From assembly GCA_029207755.1 (NCBI GenBank), contig JARCOQ010000005.1:60461414-60525413 (forward strand): DNA of 64,000 nucleotides. The letters run 5' to 3'. A model generated the notes under the pieces. The model had not been told where the DNA came from and ran no database searches. It saw only the letters and a list, made by a program, of their open reading frames with translations. This stretch comes from Chamaea fasciata. Lineage: Eukaryota; Chordata; Aves; Passeriformes; Sylviidae. Positions 27,601-42,600 of this stretch are shown one piece after another; the stretch's first letter is position 1; each line of letters opens with the position of its first letter. The position numbers were made by a program, and so were the translations under genes.

Positions 27601-30600
27601 TCAAGAAAATATAAAATGTATGTGTGCTTCTTGCATAAACAAGCATAATAAAGATAAGACAGCAAATTCAAAAGCAAGTAATTTTAAACATTTAAAATTC
27701 AGCCATCAGAAACTGAGCAGCTAAAAACACTTTATTATTAATACTAATTTATTGTTTCATAGGGAAAAGTATTAGTGAGTGGAGAAAAAATGGAAGAAAC
27801 AGATATTATTGCAAAAAATGGTCGCATTTATACCCTTGAGGGCGTTCTCATCCCACCCACAATTGTTCCAATCCTACCACATTGGTGTGACGAGACAAGT
27901 CAGGTCACAAAGGTAAGAGAATCACGATGAATCTATCTCCAACTCTTCCACACAAGGCATTCCAGCTTCCTCTTTACTAACTTTCTCTGATATCATCCAT
28001 TTGAAAGAGATATTCTTGGAAATAAATATATCAATGATCACCAGCCTAGGAGTACTGCAAAGAGGGAACTCATACAAACACATCCTATACCATTAAAAAA
28101 AATCTAGTTGTTGCATTAACCCTTTGAAATACCCTTTGTCTCTCCAGCCCAACTCTTTCCTCCAGTTTCTGAATCCCATCTGTGCACACAAGTACATGGG
28201 CATTTAAAAGTGCCATGTTCTCAGGGAAAACTACTCCCTGTTTCTCAGGGAAACTACTCCAGATTAATATTTTCCCTTCCATTAAATATGCAGGAAAAGG
28301 AAAGAGCAAATTAAAATATTACCATAATAATTTTATATTTATATATTAGAAATATGTTATTTTCAGCAGCAAAAAAAATTCCCCTAGCCCTGCTTTCTTT
28401 CAGAAACAGAACTGTTCCTATTTAAAAGGGTGGATTCTGACAAACCTTGCTCACTTAGGTAACACAGGACAGGCCATTACTTGGTAACATTCAGATGCTA
28501 TTTCTGGTAGGAGGGCTGAATGTCAGACCAAACTTTTCACTTGGAGTAAGCACAGCTCCAGCGAGCTGCCTCTGGACCATGTTCAAGCCCATATCTGGGC
28601 CAGGAACAGTTCTGGTACAAAAGGAAAACATTTAATGTCTTAGCTTACAACAGTCCAGAACCACAGCCTGGAAAGAGGTTCCCAGCAGAGCTGGACAGCA
28701 TCAAAATGTAATGAAGAAAACACTGGCAGTAAAGATCTACTACCTCTGGCAATAAATACAAAGTGCTGTATGTGCAATATAATCATAAACCAGGCAGAGC
28801 TCCAAGCAGCAATCTCTGATACAAAAAGCAATCCACACCCAGAACACTCCAATAATCTGAATTCCTTACCAAAAACCTACCTAAAACTTATGTCCAACAT
28901 CAATCAATCCTATAGCAACAGGAAAAAAATTATTTAAAGACAAAACAAACACTGTCAGTCACAAAAATTATTCCCAAATTTAAGTTAGGCACCTCTGTCA
29001 GCCTTGAAAGCTTCATGCATAGTTTAAAATATAGTTATATGTTCCAATATTTAAGCAGAGCACTGCTAGCCAGGAAAACACAAAGGAGCAACAAAGGCTT
29101 TTGCAGTTTTTACTCTGCATTAAGCATTTCCATCGCTCTCAGAAAACAGGAGTGACACCACCTAAAAAAATACTACTTATATTTAAAGAGTTAAAAGACA
29201 CAAACTTTTTAGGGGCTGGTAGATCTACACACTTACAAGGACTTTGCATCCCTAAATATGAAACCTTTAGACTAATGCATACTTATCCGTGTAACTATAC
29301 CCAAATGCTGAAAGCTGCACCTGGGCCTAACTGAAGGACAGCAGGGCTTATTCCTAACGTCACAGAGAGCAGAGAAGGCACAACAGGTCCTCAGTCCCTG
29401 CCTGATGTGTGGACTACAGCCAATTATGATGATCTGACAAGTGGTGAGGGGAGCACTGAAGGAGCAGCTGACCCCGGTTCCCTGCTCCACCTTCCCCCAG
29501 AGATCTCCACCGCTGTGGCAGATTTGATGGGAATACATCTCTGTGCTCCAATTACTTCAAAGTAAAGGCAGTGTATCAATCTGATACTGAAAACAGGCAG
29601 ATCTGACCTTTCCCGGAGGTGCAGACACTTTGATCTGTCCTCTGCTGGGGCGTGGCAGAAGAGAGAGACCAGACTGCCATCCTCAGGAAAAGGAGGGGGC
29701 AGGTACACATGGGTGGGACCATTCCAGGGGAAGAAAGGGACTGAGTAGGTGACACTAAGTGGGCACTGAGCAGCAAGGAGAGCAACACCAACAGGGGGAA
29801 ACATTGCCCACAACGATCAGCCAGATTTTTAAGTTCCAAAGGAACAAAGGTGCACTTTGTATTTTCAGAAATACGAAGAAAAGCAAGACCGTGTGTCGGC
29901 TTCAGACATGCCTATGCAGCTTATAAAAGAGCTTTTAAAATGTCTAAATCTATTTGCCAAGATACATCTGACCCAAAAACCTTCAAAGCATAGTAGCCAT
30001 ATTGGTACCTCAGCTATTTGATGCAAAAATTCTTTTTAATTCTGATCCTTTATTCCTTTAAGTCCTGTACAACGTGAAGGACTACTAAATCCAAACAAGT
30101 ATCTGATTCTTTCCCCACAGCTCCAGTGATAAATCTGTGGGAGAAAGGCCATAATTCAGGTTTATAGTCTCCTGTCCAATGGCTACAAAACACAGCAATG
30201 TAACACATCAAATTCTGGCTCTAGGATTTATGCTAACTTGATTGAAAAACAAGGCATTGATAGTCACAAGGACCATAGCTTGGACAAACTCCATATCCAC
30301 ACTCTGAAAGGTTTAACCTCTCTGAAGTTATTGCATGTTGAGTTTGCAGAGAAATCACCTTTAAAACTGCCAGTGGAGTTTATATCTCCTCAGTAATGTA
30401 ATTGCCAGCCTCTGTCACCAACACAGGGTGATAAATTGGCTAGTCAGGTAAAGAAACCAAAGGGTGAAGTCAAAAAAATATCTTTGTACCACTGGATTAT
30501 AATGTAGTACAGAATCTACGATGGGGAAGAAAATTCTTTGCCGCCTATACACAAGACAAATTTCTGTTCACAGTGCTTGCGTTCTAGACTCAATTAATCT

Positions 30601-33600
30601 GTGTTTTTCCCAGAAAAAATAAAATATTCTCATAGAAGTTAAATGTGTAGGCTTCACTAAACTCTCAGACAACATTAGTTAACTCAATATACTGAGTTGA
30701 ATAGAAGACACCAGTGTACTCGTGTCCTTGTTTTCTTCTGTTGAGGAAGCTCCATATTCATTAAAAGAAGGGAGTGAGGGAAGGAAAAGGGGAGAAAGAA
30801 AGGAGAAGGTGGAAATGAACCAGCATTCTTCAAAAATCAAAGCCAGTAGATATAGCCCTGGTGCTGCCCTTTGGCTCCAGATTCATGCTGTAACACTTAG
30901 AAGTCATAAAACAGAGGTACTTAAAATTCACAGGATACACCATCCATAAGTACGCATCTCAGCAGTTGGTATAATGCCTTTTTAAATCCCTATCCCTATT
31001 GTTTCCATCTAGAAGGTGTGTGCAGGTCGTTTACAACATGCACTGTCTCCCTGTCCCCAGGATGCACAGCCCATTCTAAGTGACATTTCCCAACAGAGTT
31101 GCTGGTTGTACAAAAGGCACAGGGGGAAGTCATTCCTATATTTTGGTTGTTGCTCTGCCAACGTAGAGAGCAAAAGAACCACATATGAATACAGGAGACT
31201 TCATAAAAATACAGAGAGATATATAGATATATATACATTCTTTTACGTCTTTTTGGCGATGACTGAATCTGATAATTTCAGCATTATTTTGTTTGCTGTT
31301 GCAAAATTCCCTGTATACTTCATAGAAGCTCTAACTTGTTTCTCAGGTGGAGCAAGTCCTATTTCAGCAGAGGAGAGATGTGAGCAATGAGAATCAGATG
31401 ATGATGCTTTGAGAGTTAATAAACTGAATATGTTTAAAATAGACCTCACATCTGTTAGAAGTTTCCTTTTGATTAAGCATCCTCCCTGAAGTAACAGTCT
31501 GTAGACGCAGGTTCAGGAAGGATTGAAGATCTCCCATCTGCTTTATATCTAAGAGATGCAAATTTAGCTGCATATTTCTCCACATACAAAATTCAAGTCT
31601 AGCTACCACAGGAATGTTATTCCCTATTTTATAAAAATTAACTGATAGCAGTCCTGTAAATCAGAACTCAGAAACAATGAAAAAAAAGTTCATATTGTGA
31701 AAAATAAGTAATTTAATAAAATTTTAAAATGCAATACCAGCAAGGTGCTTTCTGTTCTCCAGGTAAATTATGCTGTGATATTAAGACTGTATCACAGAAC
31801 TCTACGTAGCTTAGAAATACTAATGTTTCCCTTTTGTGCATGTTCCAGCCTTTCTCAAAACAGAGCTGTTTATGGAACACCCAAACCTTTCAAGAATTGA
31901 CTATACTAAAGCCTACAATATAACAGCAAAGCTATAGAATTACAGCTCCTTTAGGTGAAATGTTTGTAAAAGTTTTCCAAAATATCATCTTATACATGGT
32001 GAACTTTTCTTTTGGAATTGAGAGATGTTTGGACATATCCATGCAGTTTCCATGCATTTCAACACCAGGCTGAGAGGAGCTAGCACACATCTCAGAGCTA
32101 AATATCAGGGAAAATCCAGATTAGATTTCATATGTCATTGACAACAGCACACTCATACTCTGCCATGCAGGAGTTTTCACATGAGGCTCTAAGTCCAGGT
32201 GTACTCATTTTCCCATACAGCTTCACCCATGAAGAACAGGACAACTCACCCTCTCCTGGTCCCAGCCACTTCTGTCCCAGGACTTCCCATGGTATCAGAT
32301 AACAATGAGTGGGAAACACTCACGAGAATCACACCCCAACTACTTCTTGGGAAGTCCAGTTCTTGCAGAAATCATTAGCCCCTGAGAAGTACTTACACCC
32401 TTCTGGCTTCTGGGGCTCCTAAACAGGCTTCTGCACTTTGTGAGCACCACTTAGTGACAGGCAGATAAGTCTAAAAACAGTAAGCTTTGTAAGCCTTTTT
32501 CTAATTCCTAGTTCTCTTGAATCACACATGCAAATGAGCCTTTTCTAATACACAGTTTCCCTTTACAAATAAATGGATAAAGAAGCCATTTCACAAATAA
32601 AACAACAGATACGACTGAAAGGGCCATTCAGAGCTGCATGGTGGCTAAATCCCACACTGATGCAGAGGGGAAGGAGGAAGGTCAAAGCAGCACATCTGAC
32701 TGTCACAGTATCTCCCTGGGGCAAAACATCCTGAGGTTCCTGATCTCAGATTCCAAGGAAACTGCCTGCATCCTAATTCCACTGTACTCTCACGGGCACA
32801 TATGAGACTGCACGCAATACGAGCAGATCCCACTGGCATGTTCATAAGTGGAGACAGGATGGGGATTTCTAGCACTGAGTCTGATAAGAACAAGGGCAAT
32901 ACCTGGTGGTCTTGCGCATGCCCTTATTGAACTGTCACCACCCTTCCTGGCCTTTAACAAGGCCTTTGCAGAGTTGGTTCTGGTTCAACATAAAGCTTTT
33001 CAGAGACAGTTTTCCCTGCAGGCCTTTCCCAGAGGGCCAAAACACAATAAAGATTGGGTCTTTATACACTGTCCCTACTCTAAAGCACTGAAAAAGAGGA
33101 TGTTTTCTTTATTTTGCAGGAACGAAAGTGTTGCAAAGGCTTCTTTGGCCCTGACTGCAGACCGTGTCCAGGAGGTTTCTCCAAACCCTGCTCTGGAAAT
33201 GGGCAGGTAAGCAGAGCATCCAGCAGCACCCTGCACTCCAGAGGGGGGAAGGATGAGCTGTGTCCCAAAAGACCCTGGAGCATTTCTGCACAACAGGAAT
33301 GTTGGGCTCCACAAGGGCTGCCCCCTTCATCTGTGTCCAGTGATGGCCATGAATTTCAGGTTCAGTTATAGGTAGGAGGGAAAATGAACCTCTCAAATGT
33401 CCAAATTTCAGATTCCTAGGGTTCCAACACACAGGCAAGGCTGAGTGGCCCATTCTCATGTTTTAATTTGCACAACACAGAGTAATGACCCAGCTCGCTA
33501 TTCTCACGTAAAAACTGCAAAGAAAGGTAGAATATATAGCAGCAAAGAAAAAGCATAAGGAAAGTTTTTGCTTTGAAACACCTTTTTCAGCAAAGCTGGG

Positions 33601-36600
33601 GTTCTTCCTGAGAGTCTATCAGAGTCACAAAACAGGCAAATAGTCTCTTTTCTAGGGTAAAGATCTGCTTGAATTCCTACATAACAATCTCCTCCCTTCC
33701 ATATCACAGTGTATGGATGGCCTGGATGGAAACGGGACTTGTGTTTGCTCTGAGGCATTTCAAGGTTTGAGCTGTGAGTTCTGCTCAGACCCTGGCAAAT
33801 ATGGACCTCGGTGTGACAAAGGTAAGTGCAGCTCTATAGCCTCAGCACAAGAGCATGGCCTATTTCTTTTTGGGCCCTAGTGATGATCTGGTAGGAGTTA
33901 ATTGGTTGCTAAACAGTCTCTATGGAGAATGAGCAAGATGTTCCTGGGGTATTTTCATTTCCTATTTCGAAGAGGCACATCATAAGGCCAGGGTCAGTGT
34001 AAATATTCTAAATTACTTTTTGCAGAGGGCATAGCTTGTTTTATACTAATTTATTGTTCTTTTGATTTCTGTCTCCTCACACAAGTAATTGTAAAGAAAA
34101 TCTTTACAATTCTGTTTCCATCTGCTATTGCCCACAACAGAACAGATTCTGCCTGCAATGACAAACACGTGAAACCTAAGAACAACTAGATCTATAAACA
34201 AGACATGTTTAGGCTACTTAACTGTCCTCACTGAATAATTTCTGCTCTATTTTATAGCTTATAGTTCTACACTGACAGATTTAATCCTACTGAGCCAAAC
34301 CATAATACATTTGAGAGTCTACAGCATATACAACATCAAATACAGATACATTCCTCATCTACAAAGCCATTTTTATCCTTCTTTGTTATGAAGCAGCCTG
34401 CCATTCATGAAGCACAGCTCATTTGAGGTACATGGACAAAAGCTGAGACACAAATTCCATAAGGAATGGTGGTAGTTCCTAAACTCTAGTCCCACCAAAG
34501 TAATAAGTGCTTGCTTTACTAGTCACCACTGGCATTTCTTTGGAATGAGCAAAGCTTTCCTGCTGTGTCCTTTGGGCACATTGCTGTGCCTCTAGCAGCA
34601 CTAATCCCCAGTCCTAGCAAAGTCCTGGCAGGTCTGTGCTGATGCTCTGTGTACCCAGCACTGAGTAATCTAGGATCTGTGGGTCCAGTGTTTAAAGGCT
34701 TACCTGTCACTGAAAGCACAGCAAAAGTCATGCAACGAATAACTTTTATCATCTAGGACACAGTATTTTGTTCCTACCTCTCTGAAGCACTATGAAATTC
34801 ATTGGTAAGAGCAGTGTAAAAATACAACAGGTTTTAAATAGTTACCCATAAAACACACCTGAAAAGACATGGCTATGATTAACAAACAAGTCCTCCATCA
34901 AAGTGAGATTAAAAACTACAAAAGTTTAGATCCTTGAAAAAAATAGGAAGAGCTGATTCATAAGAAATGCCATGTAGGGAAAAATGCCTTTTTCCACTGT
35001 GGAATTGCACATTGCAATTTCTCTCTGGTAGAGTGCCTCTGCATTTATGGGGAGTGTAATAACCGAATCGACAGCGATGGGACATGTCTTCCTGGATCCT
35101 GCAGAACTGGATACGCAGGGAAACTCTGTGAGAAGCAGATTGTTCCCTGTGAGCCCTCCCTACAGCTCTGCCATGCACATGCAGACTGTCAGCTAAGCGA
35201 TGGCACAGTGAGGTAACTCAGTAACTTGCATCAAATTAATATTCACGGTGCTGCAGCTCCTTCCCCTTTGCCTGACCAAAACAGTCCCTGGCAGCAGTGC
35301 ACAGACAGCAGCCACTGCAATCCTGCTATGCAGCAAATAAGCATAATCATGCACCACATCAGCTTTGAGTTGCAAGATAATAATTACAAGTTCTCAATAT
35401 CCTGTACCTTATATATTTAATGCTGAAAGACAGTTGCATACAGATCTGATCCTTGATTAAAAGCCTCCCTTCCTTCCAACATCTACAGAGGCTTTTAGGA
35501 TGTTCTTATTTCTAATTACGCCTTAGTGGTTTAGGAGTTTAAGCCCTGCTGAAAAAGAATGAAATTCTCAACAGTTTGAGGACATATCTCATTCTGGTCA
35601 GCTCAGGTAGGTTTTACACACCACAGCACCACAGAGTTCAGCACAGGTTCCTCAGTCCTGGTCACAAAACTCTGTTATTGCTCAGCTGCCCTGCACTTGC
35701 CTAAAGCTCACCTTCACACGCAGCAAGTTTGCCTCTTGCCGCAGTGTATCCATAATGAGTCACGACAAAGCACAATGGGGGATGCTGCAGAACCTGAGTG
35801 CTTAAGTAATTCTCTCCAATATAGGTTAATCCTGGGGAGGGACCCAGGGAAACAGCAGTGCTCGTTGTCTTGCACACATTTCAGGGAGAGAGCCATCTTC
35901 TGTGTCACTGGAAGAGAGCATAACCAGTCCATAAATATTTTAGAGCTGTTAGCTCAACTTTCCAATGATAACATCAGCTCAGAATTAATTTCACTCCCTG
36001 TCTCATATGCAGAGAATGGATCCCTGATTTGACTCTAATTAACCCAGTCAACATTTTGGGAAAAAACCATAATGCACACACTTGAGCTACTTGCATCATG
36101 AATCCAAGGTTACCAATTTTCAGCTGACTATAAATAGCACGTTGCAGTGGAAAACAATCACTGTACTTAAGAGCTGTCCTGTCACGTGTAACGCCTCCTT
36201 CCTCCCCTTGTCTCTGTAGCTGTGTTTGCAAACCTGGCTATGAGGGAGACGGCTTGAGCTGCAGCCAAGTTGATCCTTGTGCTGTTTTAAACCCTGGTGG
36301 CTGCAATATCAATGTAAGTATGTGCTTTTCCCACAGACAGGTAAGCAAAGAGGAAGGTTGGGCCAGAAACTTCTACAGAAGAGTTACAGTTTTCATTGGA
36401 GTTCCAGGCTCTTTCCCCAGATACCACTGTAGAGCTTAGAGAAGCCTTATGGCTAAAGCCATATGTCCTCTAAGAGTCCTGAATGGCTGCCTCTGCATCT
36501 TCCCCTAGGCTGAGTGTGTTCAGACAGGCCCAGGGGAGCACAGGTGTGTTTGCCAGGCAGGATGGACAGGCGATGGAAGGGACTGCTCAGCCATCAACAA

Positions 36601-39600
36601 CTGCCTGCTGCCCACCACAGCACAGTGCCATGAGAATGCCACCTGCATATACATTGGGCCAGGTCAGGTAGGTCCTCGCATTCAGTGTCACCTTCAGAGC
36701 GTGTCCTCGGCCATTTTACTCTGCCAGAGTAAAATGTTTTCTTCCCCAAAGCCTCCTCTCCCTCACAGCCACGATGTTATTTCCACATGGTGCTCTCTAC
36801 CCAAAGCAGTTCCTTAAATTCCAATTCCAGTGTTCCCTCGTTTCTATGTGGTGGTGCTGGGGCAGCAAACACATTTTTAGAAAGTACATAAATAGATGTC
36901 AGGTATAAAGGTCTTCTGCAGATATTAGTCAGTGTCATTCCACTAAGGGCAATGCTAAGCTACAGAAACACAGAGAAACTGATTCACCATGTCTAGAATA
37001 TGCACACTATTTTAATCATTTTAATGAATTGCCATGTTTTATCAAAACAACAGAATGACTGTAAGTGTAAGGATGGATTTCAGGGGAATGGAATTGAATG
37101 CACACCCATAAACTCGTGCCTGGAACAAAATGGAAAATGCCATCATCTGGTGAGTAATTAATCACTCTCTAAACAAAGTGTTCAGATACATATCACACCT
37201 TGCCTCCTGCACACACCATAGAATTTATTTGCCATTTCAAGCCTGCAACTTCTATTTGAGAAAGCACTTTCCAAGCAGTTCTACAAGCACCAAAAACTGT
37301 GTGAACCACATCAGTATGGTACATGAGCTGAGGATAGACTGCAAGGGCAGCTCCCTAACCTGCCAGTACAGAAGGACCATCTCAAGCCTGGAATAAGTAA
37401 ATGCTGTTTTTCTACCAGCAATTACAATATGGATGCACTATCCTGTTGGGATATTTACCCAAGTCAAGCATCTCTACCAGGCATCTATCAGCTTTATCAG
37501 CAGCTGCATGTGCTCTGCTGTGCCCTGGAGTCCCAGCCTCAGTTGGGGCACAGGAACAGAGCTGAGGTGAGGAACACTGGGAAGCAGAGGATGGATCTGC
37601 CATATTCAGAAGAAAGAATAGGGCCCAGAATATGAAGGGAGGAAACAAGAAAAGGTGGAGCAAGCAAGGGTTTAGATTCCTACAGACTTAGTGCATGGTG
37701 GGTAGGGGAGGGAGTTAGTGCCCTGGGTTGATGGAGTGTGTCCTACTGGAAGGTGAGAACACCCATGGAAGATGGTGAAAAGCTCATTCGAAAGTTTATG
37801 CTTATATATAAACAGGTCCTAGTAAGAGGCTTCACAGGCCACCCTTGCTGGAGTGGTCTCCTGAGTATTTGACAAATTCTCTCTCTTTCTGGTTCCAAGG
37901 CAACATGTCAGCTCAAGTCTTCTCGTGGCTGGGAGTGTGTGTGCCCAAAGGGCTACGAGGGGGATGGTACAATATGCTACGGAAACGCTGCAGATGTAAG
38001 TAACGTGGTCACTTCCTCTGGACACAGGACCTGCTGCACAGGTCTCATCCTGCATCTTAACCAGAGAGAGTAGCAGAGCCTTTATAAACAGTCAGAAAAA
38101 TATGATGCCCACCAGTTATCTCTGCAAAGAGTGTTCCAGTGGGAGATGCTTGCCTGTTTCATAAATGATCTGTGTTTAAAAATATGGCTTGGAAAGGAGC
38201 CTAAGAGTGCAGAGCATTTTTCTGGCTTCAAACAATTTGAAAATTTGAAATTGAAAACAAATTGAAAAACGCCAATCCTAGAGTCCAGACCTGCAGAAGT
38301 GCTAAGCACTCACCTGCCAGCTGGGAGCACCAAGCACTGAACTCTTCTGGAGTTCTGCCCTGCAGTCTCTGTGGAAATGATCAATTTATCATGTTGAAAC
38401 AAACTGTGCTGATCCCCAGGCAGATAAAACCCAAACAAGCCAATTGGTGAAATAAATATACACATAACAGCACAGGAAAAATGAAAGTGTCCTCAGTCTC
38501 AGCTCCTGGCAATAATCCGACATGGCTCTCAGCACTATCTGCCACCCCTGCTTATATTATCATCTATCTCTGTTCTAAGTACTGTGGCAGAATAAGGTCT
38601 GGGTGATGTGTAAGATGCTGTACAAATATCCGCTAAACAACATATATTTCAATCAATTTTATATGGAGTTAACAGAAGAATTAAGTTTAAAATCACATGA
38701 AATTAATGCTTAGACTGAGATCAGTACACAGCATATACCAAGGTCAGGTATACACCTAAGCAATCCATGGCCTAATTTTCAAGAAATGGTAACTCACCAT
38801 TCCCATTACCCGAAAGTATCTGTATTAAGAAAACATTCATGAGATTGCTTTTCACACACACTGAAAACCTCCTCCTCCATGTCACATGAGCCAGACCAGA
38901 CACGGTGGGTTGCAGCACAGTCAAGAGCACTTTGGTACAGCTAATTATAGTTTACAAACTCATTGGTCTCTCTTCTTTCTAATCAGGAGCTATCCACTCT
39001 GTCAGAAGCAGCTGCTTTTAACCAATGGGTTAATGTAAGTATGCTTCTTGGTTGATTTCTGTAGTATGTTCAAGTTTGCAGAAATACATGAGCCTTGTAG
39101 AAACGGGGAACCTCACAGCAATATTTCTGCCAGAGAGAAGTTCAAGATCTGGAGAGGCATCAGGGTGCCTTTCCCACAGTTGTGGAGGAGTTGGTCGTCT
39201 AGTTCCCTATTTCTGCCTGATAAACAACTTCTGAACCCAAAATCAGCGAGTAAGAAAGCTTCACAAGCAGCAGAGCCAGTGCTCTCTGAGGCAGGGAGTG
39301 ACATAAGCCATGACTGATTTTGCATGAAAACACACTGCAGTCCAGACAAGCAGCAGCAGGGTGCGAGCAGAAACTGAACATGATCCCAAGGTGTCTCCTT
39401 TCAACTTCTCTCATTCAATAAAATGACAAGTAGGAAGGGAAGACAATGCCTTACCCCCCATTGTCATGTGCCCCATGGTAGGAAAATGCAAGCGTATGGC
39501 TGGACTGTGCTGTTGCCACAACAAGAGAGCAGGAAAAAACTCAGTCTGTGCAGGCCTGATTGAGGTGCAGGAAATAGAATCATAGACTGGTTTGAGTAGA

Positions 39601-42600
39601 AAAGGACCTTTTTAAAGGCCATCTAGTACAATCTCCCTGCCATAAGCAGGGACATCTTCAACTAGATCAGGTTGCTCAGAGTCCTGCCCAGCCTGACCCT
39701 GAATGTCTCCAGGGACAGGTCATCCACCACCTCCCTGAGCAACCTCTTCCAGTGTTTCATCACCCTCATTGCACAGAAAAAATTCTTTCTTATATCTAAC
39801 CTAAATCCACCCTTTTTCAATTTAGAATCATTATCCTTTATCCTTTTGCAAAAGGTCCTGCTCAAATGTCTGCCCCCATCCTTCGTACAAGTTCCCTTTA
39901 AATACTGAAAGGCCTGGAGTCTTCTCCAGGTTGAACAACCTCAGTGAGGAAAGAGATTAACTTGTTTGGCTCCAGATTATGGAAGAAACACCAAATTAGG
40001 TTTTAAACCCCAAAGTTGTGGATACACTGGTCATCAAAAATCTACTTTCTATTTCCACATGCAATCATTTATTAGTGAAGCAGCAGTGACATTAGAGGTC
40101 TTACCCCGCTGTGATTGGAACTGTATGAACAAAGACCAAAACCAGTTGCTCCCACAAAGAACTTAAAAACTAAAGGTAAAAGGTGTACAGCAAATACATG
40201 GTGAACAAAAAAAGACAGTGATGTGTTGTTAATTAATAGCATCAGAAGCAGAAGACACAGCACATTAATTGCTTTAAGGCTTTTCAAAGTTAGATGGCTT
40301 GGGGATCATTAAAGTACATAACTGCAAGGAACACCTCAGGGAGCTTCTTAAGAGAGCTCAGTGTGGCTAATTCAAGTCAGTTGTCTGCCTGGCCCTGAGC
40401 TCAGACTGTGGCACTGGACACTATATAGAGAAATTAAAGAATTTAAAGAAATGGCCAGAATAGGAAATGCTGCTCACCTGCTAATCTGCTCTTTAGATAA
40501 TGAGGGAACAAATCAGAGGGAAGATTCTGTAAAATCTGTTGAAACAGAGATGTGGAAATTTCTGCTACACTTCAGAGAAATGCTATCACTTAAACACTGG
40601 TAACTACAAACATGAGCAAAATAGGGAGGCATCTCCGTCTGTGGGTTTTTAACTTTGTACTTGAGCAGGAATGTGATGTTTACCACTTTTCAAAACCAAA
40701 TATTTTTCTTGCTGGTCAGGAAGGATGAGAAGGGGAAGTTTGTTGCTCTTTCTATATTTAAATATTTGGAAGGTGATAGGCATGATGGCTCGAAAGAAAG
40801 ATCATCTAACAGAGACAAAATTCCCAGCTATTTAAGGGAGCTGATTCCCTCCTTGACTTAAAACCCAAAATGGGTAATGAAGAACTATCCAAAACAAGCC
40901 AGCTTCCAGGCAGCACACCAGCTGCAAAAAGGTAGAATCCAAGCTCACACTGCTCCCTCAAGTTTCGCAGTATCAAAAATGGCAAGTTGTGGAGCCTGTG
41001 AAAAGCTTGGAGAACCCCATCTTCAGCAAGATCACATGTAAATATCTAGCTTTCCGTTAAAAAAAAAAATCCACACGACTGGAAAAATCCTCTCCAGTGC
41101 AAACTCTTTCCATCCTTAAGGCAGAAAAAAAATATGGAAGAAGAATTAATTTGTGCATGCTACAGATCTCACAATCCCCATCTAAAATTAGAGCTGTCAG
41201 CAGCAAGCTCCACTGCAGTGCTAGTGGGCACAGATAACTCTTGGACATCTTGAAAAAAATCCCAGCCATGTTAAATAATAGTCTTCTTCCAAATGTGTCA
41301 CATTGTGTCATGGGAGTTTCTTATATCATGGTTCATAGTCCTTCTATCTATTAAACAGCATGGAGTGGTCTGCAAGAGCAAGTTACTTGAATTTATCAGT
41401 AACCACAGGCATTTATCACTTTTTTTTTTTTTTTTAATATTCAAGTGAATAATACAAAACCTATGAGACAGGCTAACTTTTTTGAGGGTCAGGTTAGATG
41501 TGCCATAATAAAAAAACAATTAATTCTGACCTGAACATTATCCCTACCCTTTAAATGCTGGCACTCCATTCTGTAAAAAATAGACACTCATTTACCATTT
41601 TTGTACAGCTCTAAGTGCTATTGTTCAAGTCATCGCTCAGAATAATAGTTTTTTCCTTTCCAGGCTGGTCACAAAGCACGTCACATACTCCACCTTGCCT
41701 AAAATGTCACCAGCTACTATTTATAGAGCATCCTTAGAATGTTTTATCCTCTTTACTTTCGTGCAGGAGGCCAAGATAAACTCAGTGTTGTCCACCACCT
41801 CAAACCTAACTGTGCTTGTCCCTTCTCTGCAAGCAATTGAAAACATGGATGAAGATGAGAAAGCCTTTTGGATGTCAAAAAGTAACATTCCAACTCTCCT
41901 TAAGTACGTTAATGGCTGGGGGGTTTGGCTTTTTAAATTAACTGGTTTTTATGCTAAAAAAGCCTTCGGTTTGAAGCTACTAGAGCAAGACATGTATTGT
42001 GATTTTAAAAGGAAGGGCATAGGATTCCCCTTCTAGTTCCAGTGGTACAAATCTCTGTAGCAAGGCCACTGGGAAAAAAGGCATTTTTTATATTATGTCA
42101 GAAATGTTTAAAGGTTGAACTAAGATCAAAACATGAACAAGGTGTTGTAAAAGGAATTCCTGCTTAAAGCCACAGTTTTAGACACACTAAGAATGTTTAT
42201 CTGAAATAAGAGAGAAAAAAAAAACAGAGAAAATACAAAACATTCAAATCCAGTTAATTTCCTTTAGGTATCATGTACTGACAGGAGCTTACAGCTTTGC
42301 TGATTTCCAGAATTTATCGTCCTCTGACATGCTGCCAACATCACTACAGAGCAAATTCCTACACTTGTCTAAAGAAAATGGGGTGAGATAACCTGCAAAC
42401 CACTGTGATATCATACACCAAACCCTGACCATCACTGCCACTGACTTTCTTGTATTACAAAACCACACAGACATTATGCATTTTTTAAAATACATGTCAT
42501 AACATTTAAGGCATAGTTCAATTATATTGGGCCATCTGAGAGAAACATTAGCTTCTTTTTCTCCACCACTTTACATCACCAAAATTTGTCCACAATATTA

